This document shows positions 33,172 to 42,388 of a stretch of DNA of 64,000 nucleotides, one piece after another. The translations under genes and the position numbers were made by a program. How positions within the stretch are numbered: position 1 is the stretch's first letter; each line of letters opens with the position of its first letter. The DNA lies in contig JAOAAU010000009.1 in assembly GCA_026418695.1 (NCBI GenBank), positions 1-64,000 on the forward strand, read 5' to 3'. This DNA is from Clostridia bacterium (GTDB taxonomy: Bacteria; Bacillota; Clostridia; Acetivibrionales; JAFADI01). The notes under the pieces were generated by a model. The model did not search any database and was not told the origin of the DNA. It saw only the letters and a program-made list of their open reading frames with translations.

Positions 33172-34995
33172 ATGAAATATAGTATCAGAGTCCATAAAAA
33201 AGGGAAGATCAAAGAGCTTAAGGCTGAAGAAGGAACCAATCTTCTAAGGTTTCTCAACAAGCATTCGGAAGAAGTTGCTTCACCTTGCGGAGGAAAGGGA
33301 ACCTGCGGGAAGTGCAGAGTAAGGGTGGAAGGCCTCTCCGGGGAACCTCAGGGAAAGGAAAAGAAACTGCTGGGGAGCAGTTGGATTTCAAAGGGGTATC
33401 GGCTTGCCTGCTATCAGGAGGTCAATGCCGATTTGGACCTATACCTGGATCAAAAGGAAGAAAAGGCAAAGATCATCACAGCATCGAAGGAGAGAAAAAT
33501 AAAGATAGAACCTGTTATTATCAAGGAGACTATACAATTGGCAGCTCCGGACATCCATGACCAAATATCGGATTTGGAAAGAGTTAAAAATGCCGGGGAA
33601 TTTAAGACAGGGTTGTCTCTTGAACTTATAAGACAGCTTCCGGATACGCTCCGAAAGGAAAACTTCAGAGTCACCCTTGTATATTTGGATAACAAACTGA
33701 TTTCCGTAGAAGCAGGAGATACTACAGCGAAAAATCTTGGACTGGCGATCGATATCGGAACGACAACCATAGCAGCGTATCTGCTGGACTTAAACACCGG
33801 GAAACAGCTGGGCGTCTATTCTTTATTGAATCCCCAGAGGCAGTTTGGTGCAGATGTCCTGTCCAGGATCAGCTATGCTGTCGAGAATAAAAAGGGAATG
33901 GAAGAACTTCATAAGTCACTGATAAGATGTGTGAATGATATTATAGAATACTTTGAAAGTACCCTGAACATCCAGGGAAAGGATATCTATGCTGCTACAT
34001 TTGCAGGAAATACGACCATGTTGCATTTTTTGATGAAGCTTCCTGTTCAAAACATTTCTGTGGCCCCGTTTATCCCGGCAACAACTGAAATGCACAAAAT
34101 TACTGCCAGGGAATTGGGGATCAAGGTCAACAGCAATGGGTACATTTATATACTTCCGGCAGTGTCGGCGTATGTTGGCGCAGATACCGTTATGGCTGTG
34201 TTATCCAGCGAAATGTACCGGAAAGAAGAAATTTCCTTACTGGTTGATTTGGGTACCAATGGAGAAATTGTACTTGGAAACAATCAATGGATGGTCGCTT
34301 GTTCTACAGCTGCAGGACCTGCCTTCGAAGGCGCCAATATCAGAAGCGGGATTGGGGGAGTTGAAGGAGCCATTGACAAGGTCAGTGTGAACCCGGTATT
34401 TTCTTATGGTACGATCGGTAATAAACAGGCTGTAGGGATATGCGGGTCAGGCATTGTGGATGCGATTGGGGGACTGTTCACTGCCGGAGTTATTGAGGGT
34501 ACGGGAAGAGTTCTTAGCAGAGAAGAACTCAAGTGTTCCCGGGGGGATATAAAAGAGCGGCTGCTCAAACTTGAAGGAATGAACTCCTTTGTTCTGGATG
34601 AATCCGTAGATCAGCAGGAACCAGCAATTGTCCTTACCCAAAGGGACGTACGTGAGCTTCAAAATGCAAAAGCAGCCGTCGCTGCAGGCATAAAAATCCT
34701 TGCAAAGGAAGCGAATATTAAACTGAGCGATATTGACAGGGTTTACCTTGCGGGTGGATTCGGAAGCTGCATTGATATCGAAAATGCTTTGATCATTGGT
34801 CTGCTGCCTTCAGAACTGAAAGGAAAAATAGAATCCATAGGAAATGCAGCAGGGGCGGGGGCTGTAGAATGTCTGCTGTCTGCAAAAATACTGAAGAAAG
34901 CGCAGAAGATCAAGGAGAGTATTCGGTATATTGAACTTTCATCCAGTATGGAGTTTATGGATGAATATGTGGATTGCATGGGATTTGATGCGTAA
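33172..34995 (+). CDS. RACo-type corrinoid-protein activator ([2Fe-2S] and ASKHA domains)
   Basis: A 607-residue protein. The N-terminal ferredoxin-like domain has Cys39, Cys45, Cys48 and Cys80 as [2Fe-2S] ligands. The larger C-terminal part is the ATPase (ASKHA/DUF4445) domain with DIGTTT at 194-199, VDLGTNGEI and LAGGFGSCIDIENA. Such proteins (RACo, RamA-like) use ATP to reduce the inactive cobalt(II) of corrinoid methyltransferase proteins. No corrinoid methyltransferase is visible in this window, so its partner must be elsewhere. It follows cobT by 14 bases with GGGGAGG as ribosome site. Confidence 0.9.
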   Translation: MKYSIRVHKKGKIKELKAEEGTNLLRFLNKHSEEVASPCGGKGTCGKCRVRVEGLSGEPQGKEKKLLGSSWISKGYRLACYQEVNADLDLYLDQKEEKAKIITASKERKIKIEPVIIKETIQLAAPDIHDQISDLERVKNAGEFKTGLSLELIRQLPDTLRKENFRVTLVYLDNKLISVEAGDTTAKNLGLAIDIGTTTIAAYLLDLNTGKQLGVYSLLNPQRQFGADVLSRISYAVENKKGMEELHKSLIRCVNDIIEYFESTLNIQGKDIYAATFAGNTTMLHFLMKLPVQNISVAPFIPATTEMHKITARELGIKVNSNGYIYILPAVSAYVGADTVMAVLSSEMYRKEEISLLVDLGTNGEIVLGNNQWMVACSTAAGPAFEGANIRSGIGGVEGAIDKVSVNPVFSYGTIGNKQAVGICGSGIVDAIGGLFTAGVIEGTGRVLSREELKCSRGDIKERLLKLEGMNSFVLDESVDQQEPAIVLTQRDVRELQNAKAAVAAGIKILAKEANIKLSDIDRVYLAGGFGSCIDIENALIIGLLPSELKGKIESIGNAAGAGAVECLLSAKILKKAQKIKESIRYIELSSSMEFMDEYVDCMGFDA

Positions 34996-35078
34996 TAGGA
35001 AGGATTTTGTGAATCCAATAGAGAATATAATGTCAGTGAAAGCATATAGAATTTATTTACACGGGAGGAATCGTTTTA

Positions 35079-35666
35079 GTGGACAATCATGAAATAAATA
35101 CAAAGAAATGCAGCTTCTGTGGGGAAGATATCCGTTCTGACCTGAGACGTTGTCCTTACTGTGGAAGCTTACTTGAGGTCAAGGTGGATGAGTTGAAACT
35201 GGAACCAGCGGATACGCCGATGTCTTATCCGCAGTTTGAGGCTCAGAACCAAAATCTCGGGGAAAAATCAGAGAAAACTGAAGGAAGCCTTGAAAATGTT
35301 GGGCAAATTCCCTCTGAACCAGTGAATGTCCCAGTATCAAATACAATCCGATATGAAACCATTCATGCGGATTCAAGTAATTCGAGAACAACAAGGAGTG
35401 CAAATCCCAACTGGATGAATGTACCCGAAAGGAAGCCGTTAAGCAACGGAATGAAGGTGTTTCTGACTGCCATCTGCACAATCATTCCCGGGTTGGGACA
35501 GTTGATCGGAATTATTCTTTCGATTGTGTTTATGAATTCGGAGGAGGATCCGGATAGAAAATCCTTTGGTGTGGCTTTACTGGTAGCCTCGTTGATAATT
35601 TTTGTATTTTCCTGTCTGTACTGTATCGTTCTGGTAATGGCATTGGGCGCATGGCAAAACGGCTGA
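35079..35666 (+). CDS. zinc-ribbon membrane protein
   Basis: A 195-residue protein. A zinc ribbon is at the N-terminus (Cys11, Cys14, Cys25, Cys28), followed by a hydrophilic, Pro/Ser/Glu-rich linker (about 35-120) and two membrane segments at about 124-151 and 163-191. The arrangement resembles the zinc_ribbon_2 proteins with membrane tails common in Firmicutes, function unknown. A GTG start at 35079 follows GGGAGGA. The next gene starts 1 base after the stop, so they are translationally close. Confidence 0.72.
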   Translation: MDNHEINTKKCSFCGEDIRSDLRRCPYCGSLLEVKVDELKLEPADTPMSYPQFEAQNQNLGEKSEKTEGSLENVGQIPSEPVNVPVSNTIRYETIHADSSNSRTTRSANPNWMNVPERKPLSNGMKVFLTAICTIIPGLGQLIGIILSIVFMNSEEDPDRKSFGVALLVASLIIFVFSCLYCIVLVMALGAWQNG

Positions 35667-35667
35667 C

Positions 35668-36342
35668 ATGGATATCATTCGTACCTTTTTTAGAATCATC
35701 GGTTCCGTGGTCTGTCACCAGCTGCCCGAACGAACCCTGCTTGTAGGAGGGGCCCCGCTGCCATTCTGCGCCAGGGATACAGGGATCTATCTGGGGTTCT
35801 TTCTTGGGTGGATGTACTTGGGAATAAAGAATAAACATAAGGCGGATGCTCCACCGGGGCTTGGGTTGACGGCGGTGCTTTGCCTGTTGATGCTGCCGAT
35901 GCTCATTGACGGAGGAACTTCTTATCTGGGGCTGCGAAACACAACCAATGAAATCCGGCTTTTTACCGGAACCTTCTTTGGAATGTCGCTTCCATATGTT
36001 CTGATTCCTGCCGCGAATTTTAAGATTTATGCAAGAAATGAAAACCGTGTAATCGATCATTTGTCGGATTTGGTGCTGCCGCTGGCGAGTGCTTTGGTGA
36101 TTTGCCTGGTGATATTGAAAACACAGCTCCTGCCATGGATCCTTGTTGCAGGAATTTGCACGGGATCGTTTGTCTTTTGTGTTTATAGAATCGTCTATAC
36201 TGTTACTGTGAGGGTCGTCCATGGCCGATTGAAGAAAATCCGTATCATGGCAGCAGGAATAACCATCCTGATTCTTGGTTTGATGTATCTGATTTCCAGC
36301 CTGATACTGCAGCCCTTGAAAAATATTTTGTTGAAAATATGA
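35668..36342 (+). CDS. DUF2085 membrane protein
   Basis: A 224-residue membrane protein of the DUF2085 family. The hallmark is CHQLPERTLLVGGAPLPFCARDTGIYLGF (about 16-44), with Cys16/His17 and Cys35/Arg37, followed by several hydrophobic segments and the LIDGGTSYLG stretch. Members are predicted to bind metal or sense a ligand in the membrane, but no role is known. Its ATG is 1 base after the zinc-ribbon gene's stop, suggesting cotranscription and coupled translation. Confidence 0.82.
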   Translation: MDIIRTFFRIIGSVVCHQLPERTLLVGGAPLPFCARDTGIYLGFFLGWMYLGIKNKHKADAPPGLGLTAVLCLLMLPMLIDGGTSYLGLRNTTNEIRLFTGTFFGMSLPYVLIPAANFKIYARNENRVIDHLSDLVLPLASALVICLVILKTQLLPWILVAGICTGSFVFCVYRIVYTVTVRVVHGRLKKIRIMAAGITILILGLMYLISSLILQPLKNILLKI

Positions 36343-36419
36343 TTCGTTCGGGATGTATTGCTTAAACACATAATATCCTATTGAATCAATCCAATGATAG
36401 TTTATATGGAGCGTGAAGC

Positions 36420-36998
36420 GTGAAAACCGATAAAAAGGAATTTCGCAGAGAGGCGATCAAACAGCGGGACAGCTTGTCCGCAATGGAAAGAAAAGAAAAA
36501 AGCAGCTTGGTTATTAAAAGGCTTATGACACTAAAGGAATTTAGGGATGCAGCGTATGTGATGTCTTTTATCAGTTTTGGCAGTGAGGTTGAGACAAATG
36601 CTCTGATACAGTATTGCCTGGATGAAGGAAAGCAAATTGCAGTACCTAAGGTAATAAAAGCTGATAACGAGGGCAAAAGGCTGATTGCAGTTCGGATTGG
36701 GAGCATGGAAACCGGGTTCAAAGCCGGCAGCTATGGAATTCCTGAACCTACGGAGACTGAGGGCAGAATTGTTCAACCCGAAGACTTGGAGTTTGTTGTT
36801 GTTCCCGGTGTGGCTTTTGATACAAAAAGATTCAGGCTGGGGTATGGCGGCGGATTCTATGACAGGTTCCTTGGCGGAACCCGGAAGTCCTGCATGAAGG
36901 CAGCGGTTGCCTACGAGTGCCAAGTATATGCCGAAATTCCTCTTGAAGCACATGATCTTCAGATGGATTGTGTCATTACTGAAAGCAATATTTATTAA
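36420..36998 (+). CDS. 5-formyltetrahydrofolate cyclo-ligase
   Basis: A 192-residue ATP-dependent enzyme that converts 5-formyl-THF to 5,10-methenyl-THF. The hallmark motif RFRLGYGGGFYDRFL is near the C-terminal third (about 137-151), after FVVVPGVAFD; the N-terminal helix REAIKQRDSLSAMERKEKS is typical. GTG start with GGAG upstream. Fits the one-carbon metabolism that acetyl-CoA-linked corrinoid proteins would need, though that link is inferred. Confidence 0.9.
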   Translation: MKTDKKEFRREAIKQRDSLSAMERKEKSSLVIKRLMTLKEFRDAAYVMSFISFGSEVETNALIQYCLDEGKQIAVPKVIKADNEGKRLIAVRIGSMETGFKAGSYGIPEPTETEGRIVQPEDLEFVVVPGVAFDTKRFRLGYGGGFYDRFLGGTRKSCMKAAVAYECQVYAEIPLEAHDLQMDCVITESNIY

Positions 36999-37147
36999 AT
37001 ACTATAGAGTAGATAAGTTGTGTGATTGATCGGGTTTATCGACTTGGTTTATGATGTCCTCCAGTTTTAAGCCCCAGGGGTATTCATACGTATTGTAGAA
37101 TATATCACTTGCAACGAAACTATTTGAGTGATTGAAAGGACTTTGAT

Positions 37148-38092
37148 GTGAAAAACAAAATTACGGTTACCGGAGCAAATATTCTTTTTTTTATATTTGT
37201 AATGCTTTTCCTTGTATTTCAGATTGTGTTGGTAGTACTCAGCATCATCTATGGGGCGGATTATATTGACAGAAATATTTACCCGGTGCTCCTGGTAAAC
37301 CAGTATGTGCTGATATTAATCCCTGTATTGGTTTTTATGCGGGCGGGGAATTACAGCTTTAAAGAGGTTTTTAGGATCAACAGCCCTGGAATTCTGCCAG
37401 GAATTCTGATCGTTTTTTGCTCTTTAGTTGCTTATCCTATCGCTAATTTTATTAATTGTGTGGTTGTCTACCTGTTGCAATTCATAGGAAAGATCCCTGC
37501 ACAGCCCATTCCGGTTCCCCAGAATTATACGGAACTTGCCGTCGGAATACTCATTGTTGCAGTATCGCCCGCGATCTGTGAGGAAATGCTGCATCGCGGA
37601 GTTCTATTAAAAGCTTATGAAAACAGAGGTTCCATCAAAGCAGTTTTTATTACTTCTGTGATCTTCGGATTTTTTCATTTCGATATTACCAATTTTTTCG
37701 GACCTATATTCCTTGGAATTCTCATTGGTTATTATGTAATCAGGACAAACTCGATTTTTGCCGGAATGCTTGCGCATTTTATCAATAATGCTTTTGCAGA
37801 GGTGCTGCAGTATTTAGCAAGAAATGATGTGCCAGCAGAGAAAACCATCACGATCCAGTTGCCAGAGCTTGGTGAAGCAGCCGTTGCCGGAGCGGTAGGA
37901 ATGCTGATTTTATGGGTGCTCCTTATTGCTTTCAAGCATGTTACCAAGGAAAGGGCTGTTTTGAAACCGTCCATTGCTGGTGTAAAAGAAGATGTTATTT
38001 CCGTTGTCAGCCATTGGCCCATAATTGTTGTATTGGTCTTCTATCTATTATTGGGAGGCCTGACCATCCTGAGCATGATGTTGGAAAAGTAG
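37148..38092 (+). CDS. CPBP-family intramembrane glutamic/metalloprotease
   Basis: A 314-residue membrane protein of the CPBP (Abi/Rce1) family. The protease core has EEMLHRG (motif 1, Glu-Glu and Arg), FGFFHFD (motif 2) and AHFINN (motif 3), each in a membrane helix. About eight hydrophobic segments are seen overall. CPBP proteins cleave or process substrates in the membrane, including bacteriocin immunity; the substrate is unknown. The GTG start has AAAGGA upstream. It lies just before rpoN but a promoter between them is likely. Confidence 0.85.
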   Translation: MKNKITVTGANILFFIFVMLFLVFQIVLVVLSIIYGADYIDRNIYPVLLVNQYVLILIPVLVFMRAGNYSFKEVFRINSPGILPGILIVFCSLVAYPIANFINCVVVYLLQFIGKIPAQPIPVPQNYTELAVGILIVAVSPAICEEMLHRGVLLKAYENRGSIKAVFITSVIFGFFHFDITNFFGPIFLGILIGYYVIRTNSIFAGMLAHFINNAFAEVLQYLARNDVPAEKTITIQLPELGEAAVAGAVGMLILWVLLIAFKHVTKERAVLKPSIAGVKEDVISVVSHWPIIVVLVFYLLLGGLTILSMMLEK

Positions 38093-38209
38093 TATTCCCT
38101 ATAAAGCCTGCATGCATTGTCCCAAATTTCGACAAATTGATTTTAGCATTTCTATAAAGTCTCAATGAAGTATATAATATATATATAACCTATTTGCGAG
38201 GTGGAAGCC

Positions 38210-39586
38210 TTGGATTTCAATTTTGATTTAAACCTTGTTCAAACACAGAAACTGCTGCTGACGCCACAATTGAAACAGGCTTTGGAAATACTGAAAATGA
38301 CTTCGCAGGAGCTTTTTGAATTTGTCGAGGAAGAGTTGGAAAAAAATCCTGTACTCGAAGTTCTGGAAAACGCTGAAGATTCAGAGAACGGATTCACTGC
38401 GGATGCCTTAGATGAACAGGAATGGGAGGATTACGACGATTATAAGGGTACCTCCGAACAGCAGGATGCTGGGATATATACGGAGTATAACGGCGTAAAC
38501 ATGGAGAGAAGGTCCATAAAACTTACGTTGAAGGAACATCTTATGTTTCAGCTGCACACATCAGAGATTGAAAAGGAGCAGTTGTTGATAGGAGAATATC
38601 TGATTGACAATATCGATGAGAACGGATATCTGGAGATGGAGCTTTCGGAAGCGGCAGCTTGCTTCAATGTATCGGTTTCAAAAGTCGGCAGGGTATTAGG
38701 ACTGATCCAGACCTTTGACCCTCCCGGGATTGGAGCGCGGAATCTGAAAGAATGTTTGCTTATTCAGCTGAGGCAGATTAATTGCAGGGATGATGCGGTA
38801 ATTGAAATCGTTGAAAACCATTTGGATGAACTGGCTTCCAACAAAATTCATCAAGTATCCAAAATCACAAAATTGGATGTTCAGAGAGTCAAGGAAGCAT
38901 TTGATTATATTAAGACTCTTGAACCGAAGCCCGGAAGATCTTTCGGAAATAATGAAGAAATCAAATATATCATTCCCGATGTCATTGTCAAAAAAGTCAA
39001 CGGTTCATTCGAGGTGATCGTCAATGATGATGCCATTCCGCTGATTGGAATCAACAGCTATTACAGACGGGTTATGGATCAGAACCTGAATGCGGAGGCT
39101 AGAAAATTTCTTCAGAGTAAGTTTGACTGTGCCCAATGGCTGATCAAATGCATTGAACAAAGAAGAAACACTTTGCGGAAGGTTGCGGAAAGCATTTTGA
39201 AACGCCAGATAGAATTTTTTGAAAGAGGAAGGCAGCACATTCGTCCCTTAACCATGAAGGAGATTGCCGGCGAAATCGGGATGCATGAATCTACCATCAG
39301 CCGTACGGTAAATTCGAAATACCTGCAGTGTACCTGGGGGATCTTTGAAATGCGGTATTTCTTCTCGGGAAGAATTTCTGCAGTTTCCGGCGAGGCGGTT
39401 GCTTCGAGGTCCATTAAAGATCAATTGATAGAAATTATCAGGAAGGAAGATAAAAAGAATCCTTTGAACGACAGTGAGATTGCAGAGATTTTTAATACAA
39501 AGGGATTGAATATTTCACGCAGAACCGTAGCAAAATACCGGGCTGAAATGGATATCCCGGCGGTTTCAAAGCGAAAAAGATTTTGA
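38210..39586 (+). CDS. rpoN: RNA polymerase sigma-54 factor
   Basis: A 458-residue sigma factor of the sigma-54 class. The N-terminal Gln/Leu-rich activator region starts LDFNFDLNLVQTQKLLLTPQL, the core-binding region follows an acidic linker (about 55-90), and the C-terminal RpoN box is SRRTVAKYR with the helix-turn-helix PLTMKEIAGEIGMHESTISRTVNSKY before it. I place the start at the TTG 38210 because GAGGTGG is spaced to it; the earlier GTG at 38201 overlaps that site. Sigma-54 needs enhancer-binding activators; none is encoded in this window. Confidence 0.93.
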   Translation: MDFNFDLNLVQTQKLLLTPQLKQALEILKMTSQELFEFVEEELEKNPVLEVLENAEDSENGFTADALDEQEWEDYDDYKGTSEQQDAGIYTEYNGVNMERRSIKLTLKEHLMFQLHTSEIEKEQLLIGEYLIDNIDENGYLEMELSEAAACFNVSVSKVGRVLGLIQTFDPPGIGARNLKECLLIQLRQINCRDDAVIEIVENHLDELASNKIHQVSKITKLDVQRVKEAFDYIKTLEPKPGRSFGNNEEIKYIIPDVIVKKVNGSFEVIVNDDAIPLIGINSYYRRVMDQNLNAEARKFLQSKFDCAQWLIKCIEQRRNTLRKVAESILKRQIEFFERGRQHIRPLTMKEIAGEIGMHESTISRTVNSKYLQCTWGIFEMRYFFSGRISAVSGEAVASRSIKDQLIEIIRKEDKKNPLNDSEIAEIFNTKGLNISRRTVAKYRAEMDIPAVSKRKRF

Positions 39587-39602
39587 GCGGATTCATTATA
39601 GA

Positions 39603-39640
39603 TAAAGAAAAAGTGCTTTCTGATTCAAGGAAAGCACTTT
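39603..39640. terminator. terminator between rpoN and a convergent small gene
   Basis: An 11-bp perfect stem (39610-39620 with 39630-39640) with a 9-base loop. The minus strand side gives TTTTTCTTT, so it terminates mainly the 39659 gene, and may stop rpoN as well. Confidence 0.78.
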
Positions 39641-39658
39641 AAGTTTGTATAAAAAGGA

Positions 39659-39964
39659 TTAGAAAGGCCATTGGGGCTTGGTCTCCTGAGAGATCCCCAG
39701 AAACCCGGAGATTCCTTTGCTTCCGAAGAAGTCCCGCTCGATATCCTTGATCCTTTCTTCCGAATAATGATTGATTTCACCAACACTTTTTACCTTGTCA
39801 GCGTATTCCCTCAAAAATTCTATTTCTCTGGACGTCAGGGCATGCTGGCAATCGTCGGAATTCAGAATCCTGTTAAGTTCAGAGCTGTATTCATACCCAT
39901 CATCCACGTCTTTTAAAGCATTTTTTAAAAACATCAGCAGTTTCTGAGGAATTTCTCTTGCCAT
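39659..39964 (-). CDS. hypothetical small soluble protein
   Basis: A 101-residue, mainly helical, charged protein that I do not recognise. It begins MAREIPQKLLMFLKNALKDVDDGYEY and carries a short Cys/His pair (DDCQHALTSREIEFLREYADKV) and an acidic C-terminal half ending in Trp-Pro-Phe. No membrane segment or signal. GGAGGGAG lies 8 bases before the ATG, and a terminator follows, so I accept it as a real gene. Confidence 0.62.
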   Translation of the reverse strand: MAREIPQKLLMFLKNALKDVDDGYEYSSELNRILNSDDCQHALTSREIEFLREYADKVKSVGEINHYSEERIKDIERDFFGSKGISGFLGISQETKPQWPF

Positions 39965-40183
39965 ACAGGTTCACTCCCTCCATAAATAATGGTTCATTTA
40001 TAAGGAACGCACTACAGCTTTGCCATAGGGCGCTTCCAAGCTTTCCTTAATATCGCAACGATTCGCTTTCGTAGAAAATGGCTAGGGGTTTTGGATATAA
40101 CATTATTATACATTTCTTTAGCTTGAAATACATTATTTAAATAAGAACCTTTGCGTTTCTGCCCGGATCTCTTGTAGAATCAA

Positions 40184-40230
40184 CAACAAAAAAAGAATCA
40201 GCAGTCAAACCATGACTTGCGGATTCTTTT
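40184..40230 (-). terminator. rho-independent terminator after apgM
   Basis: A 9-bp stem extended by further pairs (one mismatch and one bulge) across 40191-40230, with a T-run (minus strand) at 40184-40194. It serves the minus-strand gene ending at 40235. Confidence 0.78.
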
Positions 40231-40234
40231 ATAA

Positions 40235-41449
40235 TTATTTACCTTGAATAAAGTAGTCCATCAAAGTATAGCCGTCGTTGATGAGTATACCGGTATCTTT
40301 TGCCTGAAACTCATCATATCCCTTCACGCCTGAAGCCTTTTCGTTTGTTTTTTGATAGATGATATAGGGAACCGGATCCGAGGTATGGGTTCTCAGCGCT
40401 AAAGGAGTTGGGTGATCGGGTAAGACCATCACCTTATAGTCCGGATATTTTTCCAAACCCTTTAGAATAATACGAACCACCTGGTCGTCAATCATTTCAA
40501 TGGATTTTGCCTTGTTTTCGATCTCCTGTCTATGCCCGCATTCATCCGGGGCTTCAATATGCACATAAACAAAATCCTGACCGGATTCCAGCTCCTGGAG
40601 AACAGCTTCCGCTTTACCTGAAAAATTGGTATGGATATTTCCGGTCGCACCTTCTACATCGATAGAGCGGAGACCTGCGCAGATTCCGATACCTTTAATG
40701 AGGTCGACTGCGGAAATGACGGAACCTTTTAATTGATATTTATCACAGAACTTGGGGATTGCAGGTCTTTTGCCTTCACCCCAGAGCCATATGGAGTTGG
40801 CAGGCTTTAAGCCTTTAGCAATCCTGGCTTTGTTCACTGGATGATCTTTCAGGAATTCGTAGCTTTTAACCATCATATCCAATAGAATCTGGCTGTTTTC
40901 TCCTTGGGGGAGGTATTGTCCGATTTGTCTTTCCAGGATGTCGTGAGGAGGCGTCAGTTTATATCCCAATGGGCCATTCCTCCATACCAGGCAATGACGG
41001 TAACTGATGCCGGGGAAAAACTCCAACGCACCTTTTTTAAAATAACGGTTGACCTCTTCGATTAATTGGCTGGCTTCCTCGGAAGATATTTCGTCGGAGC
41101 TGTAGTCGAGCATCACTTTTTGTGAATAATCCGGGTGGTCGGAAAGGGTAACCAGATTGCAGCGCATGGCAATATCGGTATCTGAAAGCTCGATTCCCAT
41201 ACTTACAGCTTCCAGCGGAGAACGCCCGGTGTAATATAATTTTGGATTATAACCCATCACTGAAAGATTGGCAGCATCACTTCCGGGAGGAATGCCATCG
41301 GGAACGGTTTTAACCAATCCTACCTCTCCGTGCTGTGCAAGATAATCAATATTCGGTTTTTTAGCATACTGCAAGGGAGTCTTGTTGTCTAGCTGAGGAA
41401 CCGGAACATCAGCCATTCCATCCCCGAGAATTACTACATATTTCATCAT
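40235..41449 (-). CDS. apgM: 2,3-bisphosphoglycerate-independent phosphoglycerate mutase (archaeal type)
   Basis: A 404-residue enzyme of the ApgM family, which interconverts 3- and 2-phosphoglycerate. The alkaline phosphatase-like fold is marked by VVILGDGMAD at the N-terminus, the active-site Ser in GSDAANLSVMGYNP, and MVLPDHPTPLALRTH near the C-terminus. It is the shorter archaeal-type enzyme also found in several Clostridia rather than the ~510-residue GpmI. The start at 41449 has AGAGGATG upstream. Confidence 0.92.
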   Translation of the reverse strand: MMKYVVILGDGMADVPVPQLDNKTPLQYAKKPNIDYLAQHGEVGLVKTVPDGIPPGSDAANLSVMGYNPKLYYTGRSPLEAVSMGIELSDTDIAMRCNLVTLSDHPDYSQKVMLDYSSDEISSEEASQLIEEVNRYFKKGALEFFPGISYRHCLVWRNGPLGYKLTPPHDILERQIGQYLPQGENSQILLDMMVKSYEFLKDHPVNKARIAKGLKPANSIWLWGEGKRPAIPKFCDKYQLKGSVISAVDLIKGIGICAGLRSIDVEGATGNIHTNFSGKAEAVLQELESGQDFVYVHIEAPDECGHRQEIENKAKSIEMIDDQVVRIILKGLEKYPDYKVMVLPDHPTPLALRTHTSDPVPYIIYQKTNEKASGVKGYDEFQAKDTGILINDGYTLMDYFIQGK

Positions 41450-41608
41450 GCTCATCCTCTGTTGTTTATTCTGTTTAATAGATTAGTCACGATAAGTCTT
41501 TCGCGCGTAATCTTTACAATGCATCCAACAATGATAAAATTATAGCAAACTTTAGCAGAATGTAAAAGTTTAATCTGTACAAAATTAAAGGTGGATACAA
41601 TATTGAAT

Positions 41609-41637
41609 TTGCATGTTCAGGTAGAATATTCTATAAT
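41609..41637 (+). promoter_or_regulatory. sigma-A-type promoter for fur
   Basis: TTGCAT (41609-41614), 17-base spacer, TATAAT (41632-41637). Confidence 0.78.
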
Positions 41638-41646
41638 ATATTTGTC

Positions 41647-41671
41647 AGCAAATGTGGAATTTGCTTTTTTT
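41647..41671 (+). terminator. terminator-like hairpin in the fur leader
   Basis: AGCAAAT (41647-41653) pairs with ATTTGCT (41659-41665) around a 5-base loop and is followed by seven T. It begins a few bases after the predicted start site and about 87 bases before fur. It could attenuate fur or simply structure the 5' end; the stem is short. Confidence 0.55.
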
Positions 41672-41757
41672 GTGCAAACAGCTTTTGTAGCAGTTCCCGG
41701 GAAAATGCATAAAATGAACATAGCAAGGGAGCTTTTAGAATTAGGGGAGTGGTAATC

Positions 41758-42210
41758 ATGCCGCAAAAAGAATTCAATTTTAAGGAACAGCTGAAGGAAC
41801 GGGGCTATAAGCTCACCCATCAGCGGCAGGCTGTGCTGGATGTGGTGTTGAATCATGAAGGACAGCATTTGAGCACTGAAGAGATTTATGAGCTTGTGAA
41901 GGCTACCAACCCCGAGATCGGACTTGCTACAGTGTATAGGACTTTGCTGCTGCTGGACAGGATGGAACTGGTGTATAAAATCGATCTGGATGACGGCTGC
42001 AACCGTTATGAGATCAACCGTCATAATGAAGACCACCGCCATCATCACCTTATTTGCACCAAGTGCGGTATGGTGGAAGAGGTACAGGAGGATCTTCTGG
42101 ATTCCCTCGAGGAGCAAATTTTAAAGAAAAATAACTTTGTAGTGAAGGACCACCGGGTAAAGTTTTACGGGTACTGTAAAAATTGTTTGGAGGCGATGGA
42201 GCAGGCTTAA
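41758..42210 (+). CDS. fur: Fur-family transcriptional regulator
   Basis: A 150-residue metal-dependent repressor. N-terminal winged helix is residues about 10-85 (LTHQRQAVLDVV and the recognition helix IGLATVYRTLLLL), followed by the DDGCNRYE hinge. The C-terminal domain has the His-rich HRHHH metal site (about 93-97) and structural-zinc cysteines Cys100, Cys103, Cys140 and Cys143. Overall similarity is to Fur rather than PerR or Zur, judged by GLATVYRTLLLLD and IDLDDGCNRYE. GGGGAG precedes the start. No classical Fur box is visible at its promoter. Confidence 0.9.
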   Translation: MPQKEFNFKEQLKERGYKLTHQRQAVLDVVLNHEGQHLSTEEIYELVKATNPEIGLATVYRTLLLLDRMELVYKIDLDDGCNRYEINRHNEDHRHHHLICTKCGMVEEVQEDLLDSLEEQILKKNNFVVKDHRVKFYGYCKNCLEAMEQA

Positions 42211-42284
42211 TAAAGCCTGTTTATTATTTATAGCAAGAAGGTTTCCGAGTCGAAAGACAAAGGGTTCTAAAATTGTGAAAAAAT

Positions 42285-42313
42285 TTGTGAACAAGTTATT
42301 CTTTTTATATAAT
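42285..42313 (+). promoter_or_regulatory. sigma-A-type promoter
   Basis: TTGTGA (42285-42290), 17-base spacer, TATAAT (42308-42313), 75 bases before the gene at 42389. Confidence 0.68.
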
Positions 42314-42388
42314 GTAATCATAATATATAGGGAAACGGGACGACACTGATGGTCCATGCAGATAAATGAATTCCCCTGGAGGATTTAT

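Noticed and set aside
35530-36369. Minus-strand open frame of 279 codons
   Set aside because: Antisense to the zinc-ribbon and DUF2085 genes, His/Gln-rich composition of a shadow frame, no start signal.
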